NCBI GenBank assembly: GCA_013002625.1
Contig: JABDJE010000193.1
Coordinates: forward strand, 1 to 5,352
DNA: 5,352 nt
Reading direction: 5' to 3'
DNA from: Saprospiraceae bacterium
GTDB lineage: Bacteria; Bacteroidota; Bacteroidia; Chitinophagales; Saprospiraceae
Part shown: in pieces, positions 1 through 5,352 of the stretch
Position numbering within the stretch: position 1 is the stretch's first letter
Layout: each line of letters starts with the position of its first letter
Program-made: the position numbers and the translations under genes
Notes under the pieces: generated by a model
The model's input: only the letters and a program-made list of their open reading frames with translations
Databases searched by the model: none
What the model was told of the DNA's origin: nothing

Positions 1-1
1 A

Positions 2-1612
2 TTTATAGATCATGATATCACACTTGTTGAAAATAGTTCTCACGAACCCATTTTCTTAGATATCCCTGAAAATGACAAGCACTTTTCACCTAATGCAGCC
101 ATTATTACTGCGAGAAGTGAAATCAAACCAGGAACAGGAACCTCAACAAATAATCCAAGACAGTACATCAACAGAATCAGTTCATTTATTGATGGCTCAG
201 CGATTTATGGAAGCGACAAAGAACGCGCAGATTGGTTGAGAACCTTTGAAGGCGGTAAATTGAAGACTTCAAAAGGAAACCTATTACCATGGAATACCGT
301 TTCAGGCGAATTCAATGACATCGTCGATAGAATTAATACGCCTTTTATGGGTGATGATACCGGCCAAAATCATAAACTATTTGTTGCCGGTGATATACGT
401 GCAAACGAGAACCCTTTGCTTATTGCAATGCACACATTATTTGTTAGAGAACATAACAATTTGTGCGATCAATTTGCAGCAGATCATCCACAATGGTCCG
501 ATGAGACGCTCTATCAAAATGCACGGAAAATGATCAGTGCATATGTTCAGAAAATTACTTTTGAAGATTGGTTGCCGGCAATGGGCATACAACTCCCGGA
601 ATACAGCAGCTATAACGATCAAATGAATCCAAGCATCTTCAATGTATTTTCAGCAGCTGCATTTAGAATTGGACATACAATGATTAATAGCAATCTGATT
701 AGAATGGGCGACAATGGCCAGGAGATTGCTGAAGGTAGTATAGGTTTGAAAGATGCATTTTTCAACCCACAAGCTGTCGTACTTGCAGGAGGTATCGACC
801 CTTATTTTAAGGGAATGGGTACACAGGTTATGCAGGAATTAGATTGTAAGATCGTTGATGATCTGCGTAATTTCCTATTTGGCACTCCGGAAGCTGGTGG
901 ATTGGATTTAGCGTCAATTAATATCTACAGAGGAAGAGATAGAGGAATTAGCGATTATAATACGCTAAGAGCAGATTTCGGACTGCCTCGTGTATCTGAT
1001 TTTGAGGATTTCACCGCAAGCCCTGAAGATGCACAAGCTTTAAGGGATTTATATGGAAATGTAAATAATGTCGATGCATGGGTGGGAATGTTGGCAGAAG
1101 AACACTTGAACAATGCCATTGTTGGTCCTTTGGTTAAAACGATTATCGAAAAACAATTTCAACTTCTACGCGACGGAGATAGATTCTATTATGAAAACGA
1201 TCCTGCCTTTACACAAGAAGAAATTGATATTATAAAAAATACAAGTCTTCATGATATAATCATGAGAAATACAGGCATTAGTTTGATGCAAAAAAATGTA
1301 TTCTCTGCAATGCCGCATTCAGCAATTCCTAATGGTCCGGATTTGGCTGATTACAATTTGGAGGCTATTGTTTATCCTAACCCGACATTCGACAATGCGA
1401 CATTAAAGATATATGCAGACCACAATCATGAAGTGGACGTTTCTGTGTATTCGCCATTGGGTGAACGGCTAATTGTTTCTAAATTAGAATTGATTGCAGG
1501 TGATAATTTTATCAGTTTTAGTTTCGATCCTGCATGGCCGAGAGGATTGTATAACATATTGTTGGAATCGCCTACCAATTATAAGATTCTTAAGCTCGTC
1601 CGAGAGCAATAA
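2..1612 (+). CDS. Animal-type haem peroxidase with T9SS C-terminal sorting domain (5' end cut by window)
   Basis: The reading frame is open from base 2 to the TAA at 1610-1612, giving 536 residues; the true start lies upstream. It belongs to the cyclooxygenase/myeloperoxidase superfamily, secreted enzymes that use H2O2 to oxidise halides or organic substrates. Visible landmarks, in window residues: distal FIDHD at 1-5 (haem-ester Asp3, distal His4, calcium ligand Asp5); calcium loop SSFIDGS at 60-66; GDIRANENP with catalytic Arg133 and second haem-ester Glu136; LFVREHN; proximal His225 in AFRIGHT; its Asn partner at 307 in SINIYRGRD; and WVGMLAEEH followed by LRDGDRFYYEN. Asn follows Glu136 where myeloperoxidase has Met, so the sulfonium haem link is not expected. 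Residues about 453-536 form a beta-rich type A T9SS sorting domain beginning around YPNP (458-461) and ending in KLVREQ, so the protein is probably delivered to the cell surface or medium. All catalytic residues in view are intact. The family is certain; the substrate is unknown. Confidence 0.95.
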   Translation, partial: FIDHDITLVENSSHEPIFLDIPENDKHFSPNAAIITARSEIKPGTGTSTNNPRQYINRISSFIDGSAIYGSDKERADWLRTFEGGKLKTSKGNLLPWNTVSGEFNDIVDRINTPFMGDDTGQNHKLFVAGDIRANENPLLIAMHTLFVREHNNLCDQFAADHPQWSDETLYQNARKMISAYVQKITFEDWLPAMGIQLPEYSSYNDQMNPSIFNVFSAAAFRIGHTMINSNLIRMGDNGQEIAEGSIGLKDAFFNPQAVVLAGGIDPYFKGMGTQVMQELDCKIVDDLRNFLFGTPEAGGLDLASINIYRGRDRGISDYNTLRADFGLPRVSDFEDFTASPEDAQALRDLYGNVNNVDAWVGMLAEEHLNNAIVGPLVKTIIEKQFQLLRDGDRFYYENDPAFTQEEIDIIKNTSLHDIIMRNTGISLMQKNVFSAMPHSAIPNGPDLADYNLEAIVYPNPTFDNATLKIYADHNHEVDVSVYSPLGERLIVSKLELIAGDNFISFSFDPAWPRGLYNILLESPTNYKILKLVREQ

Positions 1613-1624
1613 TATTTAACCCAC

Positions 1625-1650
1625 CTTATTAAAAATAAGTCTTTGTCTTT
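1625..1650 (+). terminator. Candidate terminator after the peroxidase gene
   Basis: Twelve bases after the peroxidase stop codon, CTTATT (1625-1630) and AATAAG (1634-1639) form a perfect 6-bp stem with an AAA loop. It is followed by a T-rich run (TCTTTGTCTTT, 1640-1650). Position and order fit an intrinsic terminator, but the stem is AT-rich and weak, so function is inferred. Confidence 0.4.
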
Positions 1651-1671
1651 CCAGAATTTTAGTTAAAATTG
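1642..1671 (+). promoter_or_regulatory. Candidate Bacteroidota-type promoter for the glycosylasparaginase gene
   Basis: TTTG at 1642-1645 matches the -33 element known for Bacteroides sigma factor. After 18 bases, TAAAATTG at 1664-1671 differs from the -7 consensus TAnnTTTG at one base. Transcription would begin near 1678, leaving about 10 bases before the ATG at 1688. The same bases hold a perfect inverted repeat, AATTTT (1655-1660) / AAAATT (1665-1670) with an AGTT loop, which could be an operator or chance in AT-rich DNA. This is a motif match by eye only. Confidence 0.35.
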
Positions 1672-1687
1672 GAAACATAAAAACTTA

Positions 1688-2653
1688 ATGATGCTACTCA
1701 GACGTACATTCTTGCGAAAAGGGTTAATGTTGTCAGGATTACCTTTTGCATTGTGGCCTTCCCGACGATTCAGTATCGATGAAGGAAGCACGCCTAAGTT
1801 TATCGCCACCTGGAACAATAAAATTGCATGTGAGACTGCAATGCAGCACATTATCAACAGGCCACAAGAACTGCTTACAGCCATTGAAAAGGGAATCCAC
1901 ATCCCGGAATCAGATCCCAATGACACGTCAGTTGGCTATGGTGGATTTCCGGATAGAACAGGTGAGGTTACACTCGATGCGTGCATTATGGATCATCGTG
2001 GAAATGCCGGTTCTGTTACTTATTTAAAGGGTTTTATGCATCCAATTTCTGTTGCAAGAAAGGTCATGGAAGATACACCTCATGTCATGTTATCAGGTCA
2101 GGGAGCATATGAATTCGCTTTGCAAAATGGATTTGAACCCATGGATTTAAATACAGATGAGTCAAAAAAACGCTATAAAGAGTGGTTGAAGGAAAGCAAT
2201 TATGCGCCTAAAATAAACTCAGAAAGGCATGATACCATTGGTTTGCTGGGAATAGATAAAAACGGTCGGATCAGTGGTGGGTGTTCTACGAGTGGCTTAT
2301 CATTTAAAATGTCTGGCAGAGTAGGGGATTCACCTATTATTGGATCTGGGCTTTATGTTGATCCTGAATATGGGTCTGCCAGTTGTACCGGCCTGGGCGA
2401 AGTGATTATGAGACATTGTACGGCCTTTTTAGTTACTGAATTTATGCGACAAGGAATGCATCCGGTTGAAGCCTGCAAGAAAGCTATTGCAAGAATATGT
2501 AAGCGGGATGATGTCAAGAATATCCAAGTTGGTATTGTAGCATTGGATAAACAAGGGCGAACAGGCGCCTACAGCATCCATAAAGGATTTAATTATATCG
2601 TCTGTGGGCCGGAAGGCACCGAATTAATTGAATCCGATTCATATTTTAGTTAA
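1688..2653 (+). CDS. Glycosylasparaginase-type N-terminal-nucleophile hydrolase with Tat leader
   Basis: This 321-residue protein closely resembles bacterial glycosylasparaginase (N4-(beta-N-acetylglucosaminyl)-L-asparaginase), which splits the GlcNAc-Asn bond to give aspartate and an amino sugar. The precursor normally cuts itself before a Thr that becomes the N-terminal nucleophile of the beta chain. Here that site is HDTIG with Thr183. Other active-site positions of the Elizabethkingia enzyme are found at matching spacings: Trp42 in TWN, Thr201 in STSG, Arg211 and Asp214 in GRVGDSP, and Gly235 in TGLGE. VGYGGFPDR, VTLDACIMD and PISVARKVMEDTPHVML are conserved alpha-chain blocks. The predicted chains are about residues 30-182 and 183-321. 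The N-terminus has a twin-arginine motif (RRTFLRK, 5-11) followed by a moderately hydrophobic stretch, so folded export to the periplasm is likely. ATG 1688 and ATG 1691 are both possible starts. The family's alternative role, isoaspartyl peptidase/type III asparaginase, fits less well because that group has a GT(V/I)G nucleophile motif. Confidence 0.92.
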   Translation: MMLLRRTFLRKGLMLSGLPFALWPSRRFSIDEGSTPKFIATWNNKIACETAMQHIINRPQELLTAIEKGIHIPESDPNDTSVGYGGFPDRTGEVTLDACIMDHRGNAGSVTYLKGFMHPISVARKVMEDTPHVMLSGQGAYEFALQNGFEPMDLNTDESKKRYKEWLKESNYAPKINSERHDTIGLLGIDKNGRISGGCSTSGLSFKMSGRVGDSPIIGSGLYVDPEYGSASCTGLGEVIMRHCTAFLVTEFMRQGMHPVEACKKAIARICKRDDVKNIQVGIVALDKQGRTGAYSIHKGFNYIVCGPEGTELIESDSYFS

Positions 2654-2674
2654 ATTTAATATGATCATTTTGGA

Positions 2675-2693
2675 CAAGTTTTCTTCAAACTTG
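2675..2693 (+). terminator. Hairpin after the glycosylasparaginase gene, possible terminator
   Basis: CAAGTTT (2675-2681) and AAACTTG (2687-2693) form a perfect 7-bp stem with a TCTTC loop, 21 bases after the stop codon. No T run follows on the + strand (GCACCAGATTTG comes next), so factor-independent termination is doubtful. It may instead stabilise the transcript end or act as an operator. Confidence 0.35.
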
Positions 2694-2722
2694 GCACCAG
2701 ATTTGCTTTTAGTGCATTGAAC

Positions 2723-2744
2723 GAATAGCTATTCTTGTGAATAG
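2723..2744 (+). promoter_or_regulatory. Three-half-site inverted repeat upstream of the response regulator gene, candidate operator
   Basis: GAATAG (2723-2728), CTATTC (2729-2734) and GAATAG (2739-2744) lie in a row. The first pair forms a perfect 12-bp palindrome. The second pair forms a perfect 6-bp inverted repeat around a TTGT spacer. The array ends 32 bases before the regulator's ATG, where a repressor or autoregulatory site would be placed. A weak promoter match overlaps it: TTTG at 2702-2705, then 20 bases to TAGCTATT at 2726-2733, with two mismatches to the -7 consensus. Binding by the encoded regulator is a guess. Confidence 0.4.
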
Positions 2745-2776
2745 TGTATCTAGAATTTTACATTAACTGAAATTAC

Positions 2777-3445
2777 ATGTCTGATATTAACAGTGTAATA
2801 GTAGATAAACAAAGCATTTTTAGAGCGGGGCTTAAAGCCTTCTTTGAAAGTGTTCCTTCATTGGGCATAAAGCTTATCGGTGAAGCACGAAGTGCAGAGG
2901 AACTTATGTTATTTCTCCACAAAAACCTGCATACACAGCTTGTTTTTATAGATCTGAATCTACCAGATCAAGATGGATTGGAATTGATTCCTCAAATACG
3001 CAAACAATTTCGTGACATTAAGATTTTTGTTTTGACTTCCTATTCCGATTATAAATTTGTTGGCCAGGCCCTGAAAAACGGCGCCGATGGATATATCCTT
3101 AAATCCAATGAACCGGAAGAACTCTTAGAAGGTATCGAAGAAATCATGTCTGGAAATACATTTTTGGCAAATGGTTTACATATCACACCTCCTAATGGTA
3201 AAAGACTAACCAATGGGAAAAAGTCAATTTATGAGGACAGATTTGTTATTAAGCAAAAGCTGACTAACAGAGAACAAGAAGTCCTGGAATTGATTACCCA
3301 GGCAAAGAACAATAAAGAGATCGCAAAAGAATTATTTATAAGCGATCAGACAGTTGGTGTTCATAGAAAGAATATTATGAGAAAATTGGGTGTACGTAAC
3401 ACCATTAATCTCATCAAATTTGCGCTTGAAAATCAGCTCGTATAG
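2777..3445 (+). CDS. NarL/LuxR-family two-component response regulator with atypical acidic pocket
   Basis: This 222-residue cytoplasmic transcription factor has the standard layout for the family. A receiver domain spans about residues 4-123, a linker about 124-158, and a LuxR-type helix-turn-helix about 160-220 (LTNREQEVLELI, NNKEIAKELFISDQTVGVHRKNIMRKLGV). The phosphoacceptor is Asp59 in FIDLNLPDQDG. The switch Thr87 (LTSYS) and conserved Lys109 (GYILKS) are present. The usual acidic pair near the N-terminus (DDH) reads Asp10-Lys11-Gln12, so the second Asp, a Mg2+-site residue equivalent to CheY Asp13, is replaced by Lys. This may weaken metal-dependent phosphorylation or bias the protein toward the active form. 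No sensor kinase is visible nearby, so its partner and targets are unknown. ATG 2777 is chosen because the receiver's first strand (NSVIVD) begins five residues in. The large surface protein gene begins 104 bp downstream. Confidence 0.93.
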   Translation: MSDINSVIVDKQSIFRAGLKAFFESVPSLGIKLIGEARSAEELMLFLHKNLHTQLVFIDLNLPDQDGLELIPQIRKQFRDIKIFVLTSYSDYKFVGQALKNGADGYILKSNEPEELLEGIEEIMSGNTFLANGLHITPPNGKRLTNGKKSIYEDRFVIKQKLTNREQEVLELITQAKNNKEIAKELFISDQTVGVHRKNIMRKLGVRNTINLIKFALENQLV

Positions 3446-3446
3446 A

Positions 3447-3467
3447 AATTAGATCAAAGGTCTAATT
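3447..3467 (+). terminator. Candidate terminator hairpin after the response regulator gene
   Basis: In RNA, positions 3447-3455 pair with 3459-3467 as a 9-bp stem (one U-G pair) closed by an AAA loop, starting two bases after the TAG stop. The sequence after it (ACAATGTATTCTT) is only loosely T-rich. The location supports a transcript end between the regulator and the large surface gene; the strength of termination is uncertain. Confidence 0.4.
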
Positions 3468-3480
3468 ACAATGTATTCTT

Positions 3481-3488
3481 CCCCCCCC
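3481..3488 (+). repeat. Run of eight C upstream of the large surface protein gene
   Basis: An uninterrupted C8 tract sits 61 bases before the ATG at 3550, in otherwise AT-rich intergenic DNA. Such tracts can change length by slipped-strand mispairing and alter promoter strength of surface genes. Variation cannot be seen from one sequence, and assembly error in homopolymers is also possible. Confidence 0.6.
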
Positions 3489-3493
3489 AGTAT

Positions 3494-3525
3494 TCTGAAC
3501 AACAAAAGAATTTACTATTTATTTG
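3494..3525 (+). promoter_or_regulatory. Weak candidate promoter of the large surface protein gene
   Basis: TCTG at 3494-3497 and TTTATTTG at 3518-3525, 20 bases apart, each differ by one base from the Bacteroidota -33 (TTTG) and -7 (TAnnTTTG) elements. Initiation would fall near 3532, about 18 bases before the ATG. The C8 run ends five bases upstream of the -33 element. The match is by eye and could be chance. Confidence 0.25.
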
Positions 3526-3536
3526 GCTCTGCCAAA
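3522..3536 (+). promoter_or_regulatory. Perfect inverted repeat just upstream of the large surface protein gene
   Basis: TTTGGC (3522-3527) and GCCAAA (3531-3536) form a perfect 6-bp inverted repeat around TCT. It ends 13 bases before the start codon and overlaps the candidate -7 element. It could be an operator at the transcription start or a short hairpin in the leader that affects translation. Confidence 0.4.
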
Positions 3537-3549
3537 AACCGATTTACTT

Positions 3550-5352
3550 ATGACAAAAATGAATTATTTCAGAGATGTCTTTAGCAGAATAAACACTGTT
3601 CAGTATGCAATTCTGATCCTATCATTATTCTGCATTAATATTGCCAACGCGCAATGTCCGCAATCATTGGGTTGTAATGATAATATTCAAATTTCACTTG
3701 ACTATGATTGTTATGCGGTGATTACCCCAGATCTGATTCTGGAGGATGAAATGGACAACTGTCCGTACATGATAACCTTATTGGATTTGAACGATCAGGT
3801 TGTTGCTACAACTCTAATCGATCCGATGACAATGGAACCGATCTATCCTTCGATTGATGGTTCTTATGTTGGACGTGTGTGGAAGGCATCCATATCTGTA
3901 ACTGATGAGTTCGGAATTACAAACTCCTGCTGGGGTTACTTCACAGTTGAAGACAAACTTCCTCCAAGTATAACTTGTATTGAGGATATTACCGTTGAGT
4001 GTTCTGAAGATCTATCGGACTTATACTCTTCACAGAGCACATTGACTTACTGTTCGGAAGTCAATCCCGTCGATATGGATGGGGATGCCAATACACAAAC
4101 TATCTGTCTGACAACTGGCGATACTGCACATCCGTGGGAGATCGTTGAAGATGTTCTTATCTCAGGCACCGTTACGGGTTCTGGGACAGGCTTGTTTTTA
4201 CCTTCAACAGGAAGCGGCACATTTGATGCTGGTGGTGAAATTTATAGGTTTTCCATTCATCCGGTTACAGGTCAGATTTATGGCTCAGAGTTATCGGGTG
4301 TTCAAGCGACTGAAGATAACCTCCCTCCAAAAATATTAATTACCGTAAGCAATACATACGATTTATCCGAAGGACTTTGTATAGAAGTAAACACGACTTC
4401 ATTTTTCAATTATCAAACGGTTGATAATTGCGATCCCACAACAGAGGTCATCGTGACACGCGATGAAATTGAAGATCTTCAATGTGATGAGTCAAGTGAT
4501 GTAACGGCAAGAAGAGATATAACTTATTTTACCAAGGATGAAGCGGGCTTATCTGCAGCACCATGTGACTTCTCTATATTCTTTGAGAGAAAATCTCTGA
4601 TCGATTTAGACTTTCCTGATAATATTACTTTTGATTGTGATGATGATATAATATTCAATGAAGACGGAGAATTAGATCTTAATCCATCAGTAACAGGCTA
4701 TCCGATGTTGGATGGGGTGCCTTTAATGGATCATAATAACCTTTGTCGAATCAATGTAACTTTCGAAGACGATACATTTAACTTATGTGGTTCCAACACT
4801 CTCAAAATATTGAGAAGATGGACCGCATTGGATTGGTGCGCAGGACAGTATAGTCAAGCTTATCAAAGCATTAAAGTTCAGGATGTAGAAGCTCCAGAAA
4901 TAATTTGTCCTGACGGATGGATAGAGTTCGAGGCAGATGGCGATTGTACAGCTGATATTATATTTAAACCACTGGATAGTTCAGATACTACAGGGGTAGA
5001 ATTCCTAATGGAATGTTCGGCTTTCAATATTGTAGTTCAATATTTAGACGAGAATGATGATTATCAAAATGCGGTGAATATTGGCAACAATATGTTTAGG
5101 GTTGATGACCTACCGTATGGCATACATCAGATAAGATATTTATTTACTGACGACTGTGGAAATACGAAAGAGTGCACATTTGACATAGGTGTCATCGATG
5201 ACGCTGCCCCTATTCCAATATGTGATCAGTTTACAGCTGTTGTACTAGCTGATAATGGATGGGCAAGAGCATATTCAGAGACCTTTGATGATGGCTCGTA
5301 TGATGATTGCGGAGGACCTGTTACATTTCAAATAAGAAGACCAGATCTACAC
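3550..5352 (+). CDS. Large secreted HYR-like repeat protein, Saprospiraceae-type surface protein (3' end cut by window)
   Basis: An open frame runs from ATG 3550 to the last base, 601 codons with no stop. Residues 1-34 look like a Sec signal peptide: a basic start, hydrophobic YAILILSLFCINI, and a likely cut at ANA|Q. The mature part is acidic, beta-rich and holds 24 Cys, suggesting disulphide-stabilised extracellular domains. HYR-like (immunoglobulin-fold) boundaries recur: EDKLPPSITC (134-143), ATEDNLPPKI (253-262), VQDVEAPEIIC (443-453) and IDDAAPIPIC (549-558). RRWTALDWC (422-430), FTDDCGNTKECTF (532-544) and DDGSYDDCGG (580-589) are motifs I recognise from giant Saprospiraceae surface proteins. 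Residues 190-250 are Gly/Ser/Thr-rich and less like the other repeats. Such proteins usually run to thousands of residues and end in a T9SS or gliding-motility-associated C-terminal domain, which would lie outside the window. Adhesion, surface coating or gliding is plausible, but no specific ligand can be read. An alternative ATG at 3559 would only shorten the signal peptide. Confidence 0.88.
   Translation, partial: MTKMNYFRDVFSRINTVQYAILILSLFCINIANAQCPQSLGCNDNIQISLDYDCYAVITPDLILEDEMDNCPYMITLLDLNDQVVATTLIDPMTMEPIYPSIDGSYVGRVWKASISVTDEFGITNSCWGYFTVEDKLPPSITCIEDITVECSEDLSDLYSSQSTLTYCSEVNPVDMDGDANTQTICLTTGDTAHPWEIVEDVLISGTVTGSGTGLFLPSTGSGTFDAGGEIYRFSIHPVTGQIYGSELSGVQATEDNLPPKILITVSNTYDLSEGLCIEVNTTSFFNYQTVDNCDPTTEVIVTRDEIEDLQCDESSDVTARRDITYFTKDEAGLSAAPCDFSIFFERKSLIDLDFPDNITFDCDDDIIFNEDGELDLNPSVTGYPMLDGVPLMDHNNLCRINVTFEDDTFNLCGSNTLKILRRWTALDWCAGQYSQAYQSIKVQDVEAPEIICPDGWIEFEADGDCTADIIFKPLDSSDTTGVEFLMECSAFNIVVQYLDENDDYQNAVNIGNNMFRVDDLPYGIHQIRYLFTDDCGNTKECTFDIGVIDDAAPIPICDQFTAVVLADNGWARAYSETFDDGSYDDCGGPVTFQIRRPDLH

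Noticed and set aside
236..238. TTG as a possible start of the peroxidase gene
   Set aside because: The frame is open back to base 2 and the upstream residues carry the distal haem site and calcium loop, so this is an internal Leu codon.
315..533. 72-codon + strand open frame
   Set aside because: It lies wholly inside the peroxidase gene in another frame and shows no recognisable protein features.
437..622. 61-codon minus-strand open frame
   Set aside because: It is antisense to strongly conserved peroxidase sequence and has no family resemblance.
1663..1926. 87-codon minus-strand open frame with a hydrophobic look
   Set aside because: It is antisense to the start of the glycosylasparaginase gene; the hydrophobic character mirrors the codons of the opposite strand.
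1746..2027. 93-codon + strand open frame
   Set aside because: It overlaps the conserved alpha-chain region of the glycosylasparaginase in a different frame.
2661..2668. ATGATCAT palindrome
   Set aside because: It is an 8-base palindrome that is likely by chance in AT-rich DNA, and it is not repeated near any promoter-like element.
4145..4339. 64-codon + strand open frame
   Set aside because: It is an out-of-frame shadow of the large surface protein gene, whose own frame has no stop in the window.
1..5352. CRISPR array, insertion sequence, tRNA or rRNA genes
   Set aside because: No evenly spaced direct repeats, transposase-like frame, terminal inverted repeat pair or cloverleaf-like segment was found by reading both strands.

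Overview
The window is AT-rich DNA from a member of the Bacteroidota, most likely in or near the Saprospiraceae. Three things point there. The first gene ends in a type IX secretion (T9SS) C-terminal sorting domain with a YPNP motif. The last gene is the front of a large, Cys/Asp-rich secreted protein with HYR-like repeats and motifs (WTALDWC, DDGSYDDCGG) that I associate with giant surface proteins of this group. The gene starts lack a clear Shine-Dalgarno sequence, as is usual in the phylum. The lineage is inferred from protein style, not from a marker gene.

Layout, all on the + strand: (1) 2-1612, the 3' part of an animal-type (cyclooxygenase/myeloperoxidase superfamily) heme peroxidase. 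It enters the window exactly at the distal haem site and ends in a T9SS sorting domain. (2) 1688-2653, a complete glycosylasparaginase-type N-terminal-nucleophile hydrolase with a twin-arginine leader. (3) 2777-3445, a complete NarL/LuxR-type response regulator with a Lys where the second acidic-pocket Asp is normally found. (4) 3550 to the window end, the first 601 codons of a large secreted HYR-like repeat protein with a signal peptide and no stop codon in the window.

The gaps are short (75, 123 and 104 bp) but rich in structure. Each begins with a hairpin shortly after the upstream stop codon, so the four genes may be separate transcription units rather than one operon. The gap before the regulator holds three GAATAG/CTATTC half-sites forming overlapping inverted repeats. 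The gap before the large surface gene holds a run of eight C and a perfect 6-bp inverted repeat overlapping a candidate -7 element.

Three of the four products appear to be exported: one by T9SS, one by Tat, and one by Sec, probably followed by T9SS. The fourth is a transcription factor lying directly upstream of the large surface gene. A link between the regulator and that gene is possible but rests only on adjacency. I see no RNA genes, insertion sequences, CRISPR arrays or convincing minus-strand genes.
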